The notes: generated by a model not told the origin, from the letters alone. 64,000 nucleotides of DNA from an uncultured Bacteroidia bacterium (GCA_902779785.1 CACZDC010000001.1:1-64000), one strand, 5' to 3'. Positions 1 to 8,582 are shown, counted from the stretch's first letter. A program made the numbers and translations.

Positions 1-311
1 TCTGAGACTATCTTCACGAGGTTCAGGTAGCCCGTGTAGTTCTTCGCCAGGAGGATAAGGTGATAGTAGCCCTTCTCCTTGACACGGTGGTCGCCGACGG
101 ACACATAGATCTCACAGCCGATGATGGGCTTCACCCCGTTGGACTTCCCTGCGAATTTCAGGAACTCCTTGACGCCGTAGAGGTTACCATGGTCGGTAAT
201 CGCAATTGCCGGCATACCGAGCTCTTCGGCCCGTTTGAAAAGATTTTTTATGGACGATTGCCCATCCAGGATCGAGTACTGGGTATGGACGTGAAGGTGT
301 ACGAAACTCAT
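1..311 (-). CDS. dnaE: DNA polymerase III alpha subunit, N-terminal fragment
   Basis: The first 103 residues of the replicative polymerase catalytic subunit; the rest lies beyond the left edge. The start reads MSFVHLHVHTQYSILDG, the typical opening of the PHP (polymerase and histidinol phosphatase) domain, with the metal-binding HxH motif (HLHVH), followed by AITDHGNLYG and the GCEIYV strand found in all DnaE PHP domains. The protein acts in the cytoplasm in chromosome replication. A TATCTTTG promoter element lies at 316-323 on the same strand, only four bases before the ATG, so the message is probably almost leaderless. Identification is secure; only the fragment size limits it. Confidence 0.95.
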   Translation of the reverse strand, partial: MSFVHLHVHTQYSILDGQSSIKNLFKRAEELGMPAIAITDHGNLYGVKEFLKFAGKSNGVKPIIGCEIYVSVGDHRVKEKGYYHLILLAKNYTGYLNLVKIVS

Positions 312-315
312 ACGG

Positions 316-323
316 CAAAGATA
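316..323 (-). promoter_or_regulatory. Promoter -7 element of dnaE
   Basis: Reads TATCTTTG on the minus strand, matching the Bacteroidota -7 consensus TAnnTTTG. The ATG of dnaE follows after four bases, implying little or no 5' leader. Confidence 0.6.
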
Positions 324-398
324 ACCATTCTCCCCGACACTTGCAATTATTCTGAACGCCGCTGCGAAACTGTTTGATTACCACGCTTTTGCCTCCCG

Positions 399-451
399 GT
401 CTTTGTCCTTTCCGGGACAAAGACTGCGACACAAAGCGCTGATTTTCAGCG
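399..451. other. Two intergenic hairpins between gnd and dnaE
   Basis: A 10-bp perfect stem (399-408 with 415-424, GTCTTTGTCC) is followed by a 6-bp perfect stem (437-442 with 446-451, CGCTGA). They lie just past the gnd stop and before the dnaE promoter. There is no following T-run on the minus strand, so a simple intrinsic terminator is not proven; they may protect or end the gnd transcript. Confidence 0.45.
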
Positions 452-468
452 TATTGCGTCACGGTGGT

Positions 469-1989
469 TTACCACTCCGTGTGGAAAAATTCGCCGCGGG
501 GACGGTCGATCCGCTCGTAAGTGTGGGCGCCGAAGTAGTCCCGCTGGGCCTGGAGGAGGTTGGCGCCGCTGCGGGAGCATCGGTAGGAGTCGTAATAGGC
601 GAGGGCCGAGCTGAGGGCGGGGACGGGGAGGCCGGCCTCGACCGCGGCGCAGACCACCCTGCGCCAGGCTCCCTGCCGGGCGGCCAGAGCGTCCCGGAAG
701 AAGGGTGCGAGCATCAGGTTCGCGGGGGCCGGGCCCTCTGCGGAAAAGGCATCGTAGATACTGTCGAGGAAGACGCTGCGGATAATGCAGCCGCCCCGCC
801 AGATGCGGGCGATCTTGCCGCAGTCCAGTGCCCATCCATAGGCCTTGGAGGCCTCCTGCAGCAGCGAGAAGCCTTGGGCGTAGGAAACGATCTTGGCGGC
901 ATAGAGGGCGTCGCCGAGCGCCGGGAGGAAGTCCGAGGCGACGACCATGCCGTGCGGCTGAATGGTGGAGCCGAGGATCCCTAGGCGAAGCCGACCATTT
1001 TCCGGTCGGCAAGGCCAGCGGTCCGACGGCGCGAAGGACGATGGCATGGTGGAGCCGCTGGACGACGGCCCGCCGAGCAGCACGGAGGCCGCCACGCGCT
1101 CTTCCTTGCGAGCCGACAGACAGCGAGCAAAGACCGCCTCGCCGATCAGCGTAAGAGGCACCCCCACCTCCAGAGCAGCCTCAACCGTCCATTTCCCCGT
1201 CCCCTTCTGCCCCGCCGTATCCAGGATACGGTCCAGAATATAATTGCCCTCGCCGTCTTTCTTGGAGAGTATGTCCGCCGTAATGCCTATCAGATAACTC
1301 GACAGCGGCCCCTCGTTCCACTCGGAAAAGACCTCGTGCATCCCCTCATTATCCATCCCGAGCCCATCCCGCATCAGCTGATAGCACTCGCAGATAAGCT
1401 CGATGTCACCGTACTCTATGCCGTTATGGACCATCTTGACATAGTGCCCGGCCCCCTCCGGTCCCATCCACTCGCAGCAGGGAGAGCCGTCCGAAGCCTT
1501 GGCGGCGATGGCCCGGAATATCGGAGCGACAAGAGGCCAGGCCTCAACGGTGCCGCCAGGCATCAGGGACGGCCCCTTCAGGGCGCCTTCCTCTCCGCCC
1601 GAAACCCCGGTGCCGACATAGAGCAGTCCCTTCTCGCGGAGCTCTTGCGTCCTCCGAGTGGTGTCGCGATAGTCGGAATTGCCGCCGTCGATAATGACGT
1701 CTCCCTCCGAGAGCAGCGGAAGCAATTGAGAAATGACTTCGTCCACTGCCTTCCCGGCGGTGATCATCAGGAAAACTTTCCTCGGAGAAGAGAGAGAGGC
1801 GACCAAAGACTCATACGAAGAGGCTGCAACGAAGTTCTTCCCCGCTGCAGGTCCTGCAACGAACTCGTCGGTCACTGCCTGCACATAGTTGAACACGCTG
1901 ACCTGCAAGCCTTTGCTTTCCATATTGAGGGCCAGGCTGCGGCCCATAACACCGAGCCCGACAAGGCCTATGTCAGACAAAGTTTTCAT
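469..1989 (-). CDS. gnd: 6-phosphogluconate dehydrogenase
   Basis: Decarboxylating oxidation of 6-phosphogluconate to ribulose 5-phosphate in the cytoplasm. The 506 residues open with an NAD(P)-binding Rossmann fold (IGLVGLGVMGRSLALN) and carry the family signatures GGNSDYRDT, the catalytic-site region GPEGAGHYVKMVHNGIEYGD and the C-terminal QAQRDYFGAHTYERID. The ATG at 1989 was chosen over upstream in-frame starts because it precedes the Rossmann motif and overlaps the stop of the upstream kinase gene (ATGA). It is last in the SDR-transporter-kinase-gnd operon, so it probably drains the 6-phosphogluconate made there. It is about 25-35 residues longer than usual because of an in-frame insertion (see 962-1057). 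Confidence 0.95.
   Translation of the reverse strand: MKTLSDIGLVGLGVMGRSLALNMESKGLQVSVFNYVQAVTDEFVAGPAAGKNFVAASSYESLVASLSSPRKVFLMITAGKAVDEVISQLLPLLSEGDVIIDGGNSDYRDTTRRTQELREKGLLYVGTGVSGGEEGALKGPSLMPGGTVEAWPLVAPIFRAIAAKASDGSPCCEWMGPEGAGHYVKMVHNGIEYGDIELICECYQLMRDGLGMDNEGMHEVFSEWNEGPLSSYLIGITADILSKKDGEGNYILDRILDTAGQKGTGKWTVEAALEVGVPLTLIGEAVFARCLSARKEERVAASVLLGGPSSSGSTMPSSFAPSDRWPCRPENGRLRLGILGSTIQPHGMVVASDFLPALGDALYAAKIVSYAQGFSLLQEASKAYGWALDCGKIARIWRGGCIIRSVFLDSIYDAFSAEGPAPANLMLAPFFRDALAARQGAWRRVVCAAVEAGLPVPALSSALAYYDSYRCSRSGANLLQAQRDYFGAHTYERIDRPRGEFFHTEW
962..1057 (-). repeat. Direct-repeat-flanked in-frame insertion in gnd
   Basis: The 12-mer ATGGTGGAGCCG occurs at 962-973 and again at 1046-1057, 84 bp apart, so one repeat copy plus intervening DNA equals exactly 28 codons. 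The intervening DNA contains a 7-bp stem (990-996 with 1004-1010). The encoded residues fall between the conserved LGGP segment and the ALYAAKIVSYAQG segment of Gnd, where family members normally have a shorter loop. Confidence 0.6.
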
Positions 1990-3044
1990 CTTTTGACCCT
2001 CGCGTTTCCTTTCCATATATCCCATATCTGCTCCTCGTCGACGGGAGCGGCATAGTCGCTCAGAAGGGTGACGGCAAGAACTCCGGAGGCCCAGCCGAAA
2101 TGAGCGCAATCCTCTATGGACCAACCCTTCAGAAGCCCGTAAAGCAGGCCTCCTACAAAGCCGTCGCCGCCGCCGATGCGGTCCAGGACGTGGATTTCGC
2201 GAGGCTCCACGAGGACTATCTCCTCCTCCGAAGACACCATAACACCCCAGAGATGAGTGTCGGCATCCCGGACTTCTCGGAGGCTGGTCGCAATGATTTC
2301 AGCGGAGGGAAACTGCCGGCGTATACGGGAAAGCATCTCGCCGAACGCCGCAGTCTTTTCAGAGAGATTCCTGCCGCCCGCCTCCGGGCCTTCTATCCCG
2401 AGACAGCACTGGAAATCCTCCTCATTGCCGAGAAGTATATCGGAAAGGGCGGCTATCCTGGAAAACACCTCCCGGAGCTCCTTCTCCTGCCCTTTCCAGA
2501 ATGAAGCCCGGTAGTTCAGGTCGAAACTTATCGTGGTTCCGTTCTGCCTGGCGCACTGCGCGAGGCCGAGGCAGAAAGAGGGGGCGATTGCTGAAATCAG
2601 GCCGCTGAGGTGCATTATCCGCACGCCCTCGACGGCGAATATGCGCTCCAAGTCAAAGTCCTCGGCCTGAAGGGCACGCCCGACTTCCCCGGCACGGTCG
2701 TTCCATACACGCGGAGCGCGGAGTCCCGCCCCGCTGTCGGCGATATTGATCTGATGACGCCATCCCCAGGGCCCGCCCTGCTCGAACTCGGAGTATTCCA
2801 CGTCCATTCCCCTTCCGCGCAGATCGCGCCGGATGAATTCGGCGAAGGGATGGTCCTTGACAAAGGCGCTAAGGACCTTGACCGGCAGGCCGAGGAAGGA
2901 GGAAACGCTGGCCACATTGGTCTCAGCGCTGGTTGCCTGCAGGGAGTACAGGCCGCCGAGATGAGAGGGCTGGCGTCCTTCCGGAGTCAGCCTCACGCCC
3001 AGGCTTGTAGGCACAAGGAGGGCATATTTTGCTTTTTCTTTCAT
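1986..3044 (-). CDS. PfkB-family sugar-acid kinase
   Basis: A 352-residue ribokinase/PfkB-fold kinase. The C-terminal PfkB signature DRIGGGDGFVGGLLYG carries the GxGD anion-hole glycines and catalytic Asp; FDLNYRASFW is the segment typical of the 2-keto-3-deoxygluconate kinase branch. It overlaps gnd by four bases and lies two bases after the transporter gene, so it is translationally coupled. In the family this branch phosphorylates KDG or related keto-sugar acids. With gnd in the same operon and no KDPG aldolase in view, I infer gluconate or ketogluconate as a real alternative to KDG. Fold assignment is firm; substrate is not. Confidence 0.85.
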   Translation of the reverse strand: MKEKAKYALLVPTSLGVRLTPEGRQPSHLGGLYSLQATSAETNVASVSSFLGLPVKVLSAFVKDHPFAEFIRRDLRGRGMDVEYSEFEQGGPWGWRHQINIADSGAGLRAPRVWNDRAGEVGRALQAEDFDLERIFAVEGVRIMHLSGLISAIAPSFCLGLAQCARQNGTTISFDLNYRASFWKGQEKELREVFSRIAALSDILLGNEEDFQCCLGIEGPEAGGRNLSEKTAAFGEMLSRIRRQFPSAEIIATSLREVRDADTHLWGVMVSSEEEIVLVEPREIHVLDRIGGGDGFVGGLLYGLLKGWSIEDCAHFGWASGVLAVTLLSDYAAPVDEEQIWDIWKGNARVKR

Positions 3045-3045
3045 T

Positions 3046-4305
3046 CTAGAACAAATTGCCGAGGGCGACGACGCCGGTATATGAGACTATGCAGGCGAAG
3101 AGCAGGGCGAGGCCCATCAGTATGTTGAAAACGAGTCCCGGCCTGGAGGCTCCCATCACTTCCTTTTTATTTATCAGCGCCATCATCAGGACTATCACCA
3201 GCGGCAGTACGAAGACGAGGGTGACCTGCGAGGCGACCTGGGTGATTACAGGCTGGGCCCCGAGGATGGGGATGGTCAGGCCGACCAGGGCGGCAAGGGC
3301 CGTAAGTCCCTTGAACAAAGGTGTTCCGGTCTGCATTTCTCCCTCACGGTAGTCGCTGATGAGCTCCGGAGCCAGCATCATTATCGGGAAAATGGACGAA
3401 AGGCCGGCGCTCAGAAGGCCAGTGACAAAGAGGGCCACGGCAAAGCGGCCGGCGACGGGCTGGAGGACATAGATCATATCCAGGACCTTCTCCACCTTGA
3501 TGCCGCGGGTGAAAAGGACTCCGGCGGCGCAGATCATTATGGACGCGGAAATTATGAAGGTAAGGCCGGCGCTGACAATAGCGTCGCGACGCTGGAGGGC
3601 GCCGTCCGAGCGTCCCCAGCCCTTGCTTTTCAGAATCATAGGCCTGATGACGAAGGTCGGGGAGGACATAGTCGTCCCGACGAAGGCCGCAATGAAAAGC
3701 CTGGCGTCCGGCGAGTCTGGAATGGACGGCACGAAGCCGCGCGCAATGGTCCCGGCGGGCGGAAGTTCTATGAACATAGACAGGATGAAAGACAGGCCCA
3801 TAAGGGTGACGAGCAGCGAGAGAATCTTCTCGAAACTGCCGTAATTTCCCCTGTTGAGGACCGTCCAGACCGTCCCGGCGATTATTATGGCCATAGCGAG
3901 GACTATCCAGTAACCTGCCGCCGGACTCAGCCCCGGGATGCAGAGATAAAGGACCTCTGAAACGGCGTTGGAAGTGATGTTGAGTATGCTGGAAAGGCTT
4001 ATCCACTGGCTGACCACGAGGCCGCAGATGAGGATCACCGCCCATAGCTTTCCACCTCGGAGCCTGGTCTTGACGCCGTGGATCGCAGTGTCGCCGCTCG
4101 CGATTCCGTAGCGGCCGTACGCCTCGGTCATAACCCAGGTGAAGAAGGCGCTGATTGCAAGTACCCACAGAAGGGAAGTGCCGTACTGGCTGCCGGACTT
4201 TACCATCGACGTCACGCTGCCCGTACCGATGGTAAAGCCCAGACAAAACAGCCCGGGCCCCACCAGCGCAATCCAACGCAATATAGTTTTCAGTACATTT
4301 TTCAT
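3046..4305 (-). CDS. Nramp-fold transporter lacking metal-site motifs
   Basis: A 419-residue integral membrane protein with about 11 hydrophobic segments. The first helix aligns with Nramp/SLC11 proteins (GPGLFCLGF...YGTSLLWVL), but where metal transporters have the Asp-Pro-Gly-Asn motif this protein has Gly-Thr-Gly-Ser (residues 27-30), and around residues 210-216 it has GTTMSSP in place of the Ala/Thr-x-x-Met-Pro-His site. It starts within the stop of the SDR gene (TGATG) and sits inside a sugar-acid catabolic operon. Loss of both metal-binding sites plus this context suggests it carries an organic substrate such as a sugar acid rather than Mn or Fe; that is inference. It could still be a divergent metal or Al/Mg-type relative. 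Confidence 0.75.
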   Translation of the reverse strand: MKNVLKTILRWIALVGPGLFCLGFTIGTGSVTSMVKSGSQYGTSLLWVLAISAFFTWVMTEAYGRYGIASGDTAIHGVKTRLRGGKLWAVILICGLVVSQWISLSSILNITSNAVSEVLYLCIPGLSPAAGYWIVLAMAIIIAGTVWTVLNRGNYGSFEKILSLLVTLMGLSFILSMFIELPPAGTIARGFVPSIPDSPDARLFIAAFVGTTMSSPTFVIRPMILKSKGWGRSDGALQRRDAIVSAGLTFIISASIMICAAGVLFTRGIKVEKVLDMIYVLQPVAGRFAVALFVTGLLSAGLSSIFPIMMLAPELISDYREGEMQTGTPLFKGLTALAALVGLTIPILGAQPVITQVASQVTLVFVLPLVIVLMMALINKKEVMGASRPGLVFNILMGLALLFACIVSYTGVVALGNLF

Positions 4306-5060
4306 CAGGAGAACAGACAGCCCCCGTTGATATCAATTCCCGTGCCCGTCACATAAGGGGATTCTCCGCTGGCGAGGAAACAGACCAGGCCTGCGACCTC
4401 CTCCGCCTCCCCTTCCCGGCGCAGCGGTGCGCTCCTGTGCAGGTTTTCCCTGCCCTCGGGCGGGGTGAACTTATCGTGGAAATAAGTGTTTATCATACCG
4501 GGACAGACGGCATTGACACGTATGCCCCTCGGGCCGAGTTCCTTGGCCATAGCTCGGGTATGGCAAAGCATTGCAGCCTTGCCGCAGGCGTAGATCGAAG
4601 AGCCGGGGCCGCCTCCGTCGCGGGCCGCCTGGGAGGAAATGTTCACTATGCTGCCGCCCTCCTTCATATAAGGAAGCACATCGCGCGTACAGAGCCAGCA
4701 GCTCTTGAAATTGAGGTCTATAAGCTTCTGGAACCACTCCTCGTCCTGCTCCTCTATCCCCTTGCGGCCGAGGATGCCGCCGGCGTTGTTTACAAGTATG
4801 TCTATCCTCGGGCCGAAAGCCTTGGCCACGGTTTCGAACATAGCCTTGACCTCCTCCGCCCTGGTCACGTCCGCCTTGACGAGAATGGCTTCCCCGCCAA
4901 ATTGCTTCACCATTTCGAGAGTCTGGGCCGCAGCCGCCTCATTATGAAGGTAATTGATGCAGACCTTAGCCCCTTCGGAGGCAAGTTTGACCGATATCGC
5001 CCGGCCGATATCTCGGGAACCACCGGTCACGACAGCAACTTTTCCTTTAAGATTCTTCAT
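4305..5060 (-). CDS. SDR-family oxidoreductase (gluconate 5-dehydrogenase-like)
   Basis: A 251-residue classical short-chain dehydrogenase. The cofactor loop is TGGSRDIG near residue 12, NNAGG follows in the middle, and the catalytic Ser (NISSQAA), Tyr and Lys (YACGK) are all present; the C-terminal GTGIDINGG is usual for the family. The ATG at 5060 follows a TACCTTTG promoter by about 26 bases and precedes the Rossmann strand, so the longer upstream reading was rejected. First gene of the operon with transporter, PfkB kinase and gnd; a keto-gluconate reductase role fits, but sugar dehydrogenases of this family cannot be told apart by eye. Confidence 0.85.
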   Translation of the reverse strand: MKNLKGKVAVVTGGSRDIGRAISVKLASEGAKVCINYLHNEAAAAQTLEMVKQFGGEAILVKADVTRAEEVKAMFETVAKAFGPRIDILVNNAGGILGRKGIEEQDEEWFQKLIDLNFKSCWLCTRDVLPYMKEGGSIVNISSQAARDGGGPGSSIYACGKAAMLCHTRAMAKELGPRGIRVNAVCPGMINTYFHDKFTPPEGRENLHRSAPLRREGEAEEVAGLVCFLASGESPYVTGTGIDINGGCLFS

Positions 5061-5074
5061 TTTGATTCCTATAG

Positions 5075-5088
5075 TGTGTCCGCACACA
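5075..5088. promoter_or_regulatory. LacI-type operator, site 1
   Basis: TGTGTCCGCACACA, one mismatch from the perfect palindrome TGTGTGCGCACACA found at three other promoters in this window. It overlaps the end of the -7 element of the minus-strand sugar-acid operon, so a bound repressor would block transcription start. The LacI gene begins 88 bases away. Confidence 0.7.
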
Positions 5089-5094
5089 AAGGTA
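5087..5094 (-). promoter_or_regulatory. Promoter -7 element of the sugar-acid operon
   Basis: Reads TACCTTTG on the minus strand (consensus TAnnTTTG), placing the start point about 20 bases before the SDR ATG and inside operator site 1. Confidence 0.6.
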
Positions 5095-5159
5095 AGGCAA
5101 AAATGCTGAAACTGCAATAGGACAAGGGAAATACTTTTTTCTAAACCGATATTTTTAGC

Positions 5160-5167
5160 TAATTTTG
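5160..5167 (+). promoter_or_regulatory. Promoter -7 element of the LacI-family gene
   Basis: TAATTTTG followed eight bases later by the ATG at 5176, leaving room for a leader of only a few bases. Confidence 0.5.
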
Positions 5168-5175
5168 CGCTTTGT

Positions 5176-6240
5176 ATGGCACAACATCTAACCATAAAAC
5201 AAATCGCCGAACTCGCCGGCGTGTCTGTTGGCACCGTGGACCGGGTGCTCCACAACCGCGGACGGGTTTCACCGGCCGCCCTGGCCGCCGTACAGGGCGT
5301 ACTCGACACCCAGTCTTACAAATATAACCTCCATACCTCCGCGGTGGCCTTCAAGAAGACCAAGAAGTATTTCAAGATCGCCGTGTCCATCCCCTCTTCC
5401 GAGAAAGGGGAATACTGGGACCTAATCCGCTGCGGCCTTGACCGGGCGTTCCAGGAATATGCCGACATATCCATAAAGACAAAATACATCTTCTTCGACC
5501 AGTTCAACTCCCTCTCCTGCCGGGAAGCCTTCAAAAGTATCGCGTCGCTGGACTGCTCCGCGGTCATACTCGGAACCACCTTCGTCGAAGAGACCAGGGA
5601 ACTATGCCGGCAGCTGGACGAGAAACACATTCCCTATGTTTTCGTGGACGGAAAGGTGAGCGGAACCTCTCCTGTGGCCTCTTATCTTGCCGACCAGGAC
5701 ACCTGCGGCAGACTGCTGGCCAAGCTTATGGACGGACTCACGCCGGAAGGCAAGGAACTGGCCCTGCTGCTGCCGAAGCGAATCGGCACCCAGCTTTCAA
5801 ACAACTCCGAAATCCGCCTCGCCGCATTCAAGGACTTTTTCAAGGAGAAAAAGAGGGAAAGGACCATTCGGGAGAGCTATTTCTCAACGGCAAGCGCCGG
5901 ACAGAGGAACGAGGAAATCCGCTCCTTCCTCAAGCAGTATCCGTCAGTCGGGGGAGTCGCGGCGGTCATTTCCACCGGTTACCTTATTTCTGACGCGATA
6001 GCGGCCTGCGGCGGACCAAAGAGGATAGTGGGAGGCTTCGACGTAACGGACGGGAATGTCCGCTGCGTCCGCGAAGAAACTATGGATTTCCTGATTGACC
6101 AGCATCCGGGAGAACAAGGCTTCAACGCCGTAGAATCCCTCCTGCACTACCTTCTCTACGGTGTTCCGGACAAGAATCTAAGGGAATACCAGCACATAGA
6201 CATAATCTTCCGGGAGAATCTCCGCGGCTGGCAGGACTAG
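5176..6240 (+). CDS. LacI-family transcriptional regulator
   Basis: A 354-residue DNA-binding regulator. Residues 6-40 form the LacI helix-turn-helix and hinge (TIKQIAELAGVSVGTVDRVL then NRGRVS), and the rest is a periplasmic-binding-protein-like sensor domain (IAVSIPS near residue 65, VILGTTF, GGFDVT). It is divergent from the SDR-transporter-kinase-gnd operon and shares the intergenic region holding an operator-like palindrome. The same palindrome recurs at three more promoters downstream, so it is the natural candidate controller of all of them. The likely effector is a sugar or sugar acid, not determined. Its stop and that of the convergent dikinase gene share one CTAG. Confidence 0.92.
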   Translation: MAQHLTIKQIAELAGVSVGTVDRVLHNRGRVSPAALAAVQGVLDTQSYKYNLHTSAVAFKKTKKYFKIAVSIPSSEKGEYWDLIRCGLDRAFQEYADISIKTKYIFFDQFNSLSCREAFKSIASLDCSAVILGTTFVEETRELCRQLDEKHIPYVFVDGKVSGTSPVASYLADQDTCGRLLAKLMDGLTPEGKELALLLPKRIGTQLSNNSEIRLAAFKDFFKEKKRERTIRESYFSTASAGQRNEEIRSFLKQYPSVGGVAAVISTGYLISDAIAACGGPKRIVGGFDVTDGNVRCVREETMDFLIDQHPGEQGFNAVESLLHYLLYGVPDKNLREYQHIDIIFRENLRGWQD

Positions 6241-8582
6241 TCGGAGAGGACCGTGACCGTTCCGCGGCTTGCATTCATCCTGATGCGGTCGCCGTTTTTC
6301 AGGAGCGTAGTCGCGCCCTTCACATTGACGATTGACGGAAGGCCGTATTCCCTGGCCACAACGGCGCCATGGGAAAGCGAGGAGCCGATTTCGGTGATAA
6401 GCCCGTTGACAATGGAATAATAGGGAGTCCAGCCGATATCCGTAAACTTGGCAACCATAATTTCGCCCTTCTGCAAGAGGTTGGCGTCTTCGGCGCAGTT
6501 CACTATCCGCACCGTCCCCTCGCACTCCCCGTTGGACACCGGCACGCCCTTCAGGACGCCGTCCGAGGACTCCGCGTCAAAATGACTGGCAATGGGTTTT
6601 CCTATATAGATGTCATCGAAACTCAGATCCTTCTGAATCTCATAGGCTTTGCGCCTCCTGGCGGCAAGCGGCACCAGAGAGGCTTCGCCCTCAATCAGAC
6701 GGCCTATCTCCTGATGCGTAAGGAAATAGAGTAAATCGCTGTCAGGCAGCTTATTACCCTTCACCATCAAGCCGGCAAGCAGGGCATACTGAGTCTTGAA
6801 CAAATCTATGACTTCAATCAGGCGGGCCTTGGTGTATTCCCTGTCTACGACTGCCTGACGGCACCTTTTGGCAAAGGCTATTGCGGCAAGCCTCAGGAGA
6901 GGATTCCTGACAAAGGCGAATTCTTTCCCGTAGTCAAAGCGCTTATCCCCCTGAAGGAGGAGCTTTGGAGACTTGACTATGCTCAAAAGATAATTCATAA
7001 GCGCCGTCTCGTCTTCACGCCAGGGCTTGTTCCTCATCTCCGCCTCTTTGATGCAGCGGTGGCCGTGACGGGAGAGGAAGTCTTGATATTTTCTTTCAAG
7101 CGCCTTGTCGCCCCTTATGTGCTCGAGCAGCTGTCCGGCCGTAAAAGACTGAGCCTCAGGCGTTCCAGCCTTGATGTCCGCGGCAAGGTCCTGAAGGCGG
7201 GAAAGGATGTCCGCGCTCTCGATATTGGGGATGCTGCTCAGAAGGCCGGACAGGAACGACTGATAGACCTTCTTGTCGGGGAAATATGGATCCAGCAGGC
7301 GGTAGAGCGTGCTGGTGGAACTGCCGGAATAGGAAGACGCGGCATAATGGTAAATCAGGCTTTCATCCAGATAAGGGAGGGTTGCATCTATGGACCTGTA
7401 TAATTCCTCACAGGAAGAGGTCTTCTCGAAAGTGATTTTCTTTATCAGCCTGTCCAGCTTGCCCATAGCCCTGTTCCCGGAAAATACATAGCTCAGGAAC
7501 TTGGCGGAATTGACCGTACGGACAAGATTGTTTGAAAAGGGCACTTTGACTTCCGGGTAATCGTGGTACTCTCCCATTATGGACAGATTCATCGACTGAG
7601 GATCGGCAATCCCGACCTTGGAGTACATATTGTACAGCAGGTTCATATCGAAGAACAGGTGCCCGGAGATGGACGATATCAGCCTCAGGGGCGTCTCTTC
7701 ATAAGGAGAAGTGTACACCCCGGCCTTCCAGAGCATATAGCGCATACCATAGTCTATGGCATTGACGGAGGTGGACAGGGTCAGGGGAGTCACGGCGCCG
7801 GGCATCATTTCGCCGACATTCCTTTTGGTAAAAAGGTGGCCACTGACATCGTCGTCGCGGTCAAACTCCTCTATGTCAATGATTTCCGTAGTAATCGGCC
7901 GCATCTGGAGGAAGAAGAGTTCCCCGCCACGGATCGCCCATTCGATGTCCATCTCGCCGCCGAAGACCGTCCTTATCTTTTTCCCGGCCTCATAGAGCCG
8001 CCTTACTTCGTCTTCGCTGAGCAGATCGTCGGCGCAGGGAAGATAATTCTTGCGGGAGATCTGGTAACGCCGGGCGCTCTGCTGGCCGGAAACCAGCTGC
8101 TCGCCCTGCCCCCTGACCGCCTCTATAAGCATATCAGAGCCATTTTCCGGAGCCGCGGTGAAAAGAACTCCCGACTTTTCGCTGTCTATCATCCGCTGGA
8201 CGACGACATTCATTGTTCCGGAAGAGAGGTCGAAATGGCTGGAATATTCCTTTACCCTTTCAGAGCTGAGGGATGCGACGCATTTCCCGACGCTATCCAT
8301 AAGATGAGCGCGGTCCACGAAAAGGCAGGTCTCATACTGGCCGGCATTGGAGGCTTCGGCTCCGTCCTCGTTGGAGGCCGAGGAGCGCACGGACACATAG
8401 TCTGAGCGCAAAGAGTCAAACGCCTCATATACAGCATCTTCATCTATCTCCGAAAGCTCCGTCAAGACGAAGCCTTCGGGAACGTTGAAGCCTCGTCTGA
8501 ACAGCAGATCCAGCCCCTTCGCCTTTCCTCCGACCACAGGGTACAAATCTTCCGGCACTTGCCCTAAACGGTATATCTTCAT
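6237..8582 (-). CDS. PEP synthase/rifampin-phosphotransferase-like dikinase
   Basis: A 781-residue multidomain phosphotransferase. Residues 1-240 are the ATP-grasp half of the PEP synthase/PPDK family (GGKAKGLDLL, SVRSSASNEDG, FLQMRPIT near 235); the middle is helical and weakly conserved; the C-terminus is the swivelling phosphohistidine domain with the active-site His in SLSHGAVVAREYGLPS near residue 737. The order ATP-grasp, central region, His domain and the length match rifampin phosphotransferases and related dikinases, and it lacks the PEP/pyruvate TIM-barrel of true PEP synthase or PPDK. It therefore probably moves a phosphate from ATP, through His, to an unknown acceptor. It overlaps the upstream AttH-like gene by four bases (ATGA), implying a joint function. 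Confidence 0.8.
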   Translation of the reverse strand: MKIYRLGQVPEDLYPVVGGKAKGLDLLFRRGFNVPEGFVLTELSEIDEDAVYEAFDSLRSDYVSVRSSASNEDGAEASNAGQYETCLFVDRAHLMDSVGKCVASLSSERVKEYSSHFDLSSGTMNVVVQRMIDSEKSGVLFTAAPENGSDMLIEAVRGQGEQLVSGQQSARRYQISRKNYLPCADDLLSEDEVRRLYEAGKKIRTVFGGEMDIEWAIRGGELFFLQMRPITTEIIDIEEFDRDDDVSGHLFTKRNVGEMMPGAVTPLTLSTSVNAIDYGMRYMLWKAGVYTSPYEETPLRLISSISGHLFFDMNLLYNMYSKVGIADPQSMNLSIMGEYHDYPEVKVPFSNNLVRTVNSAKFLSYVFSGNRAMGKLDRLIKKITFEKTSSCEELYRSIDATLPYLDESLIYHYAASSYSGSSTSTLYRLLDPYFPDKKVYQSFLSGLLSSIPNIESADILSRLQDLAADIKAGTPEAQSFTAGQLLEHIRGDKALERKYQDFLSRHGHRCIKEAEMRNKPWREDETALMNYLLSIVKSPKLLLQGDKRFDYGKEFAFVRNPLLRLAAIAFAKRCRQAVVDREYTKARLIEVIDLFKTQYALLAGLMVKGNKLPDSDLLYFLTHQEIGRLIEGEASLVPLAARRRKAYEIQKDLSFDDIYIGKPIASHFDAESSDGVLKGVPVSNGECEGTVRIVNCAEDANLLQKGEIMVAKFTDIGWTPYYSIVNGLITEIGSSLSHGAVVAREYGLPSIVNVKGATTLLKNGDRIRMNASRGTVTVLSD

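Noticed and set aside
446..1012. Frames on both strands over the gnd C-terminus as a frameshift of gnd
   Set aside because: The gnd frame is continuous to its normal C-terminal signature; the extra residues are an in-frame insertion instead.
6237..8582. True PEP synthase or pyruvate phosphate dikinase
   Set aside because: The C-terminal PEP/pyruvate-binding TIM barrel is missing; the His domain ends the protein.
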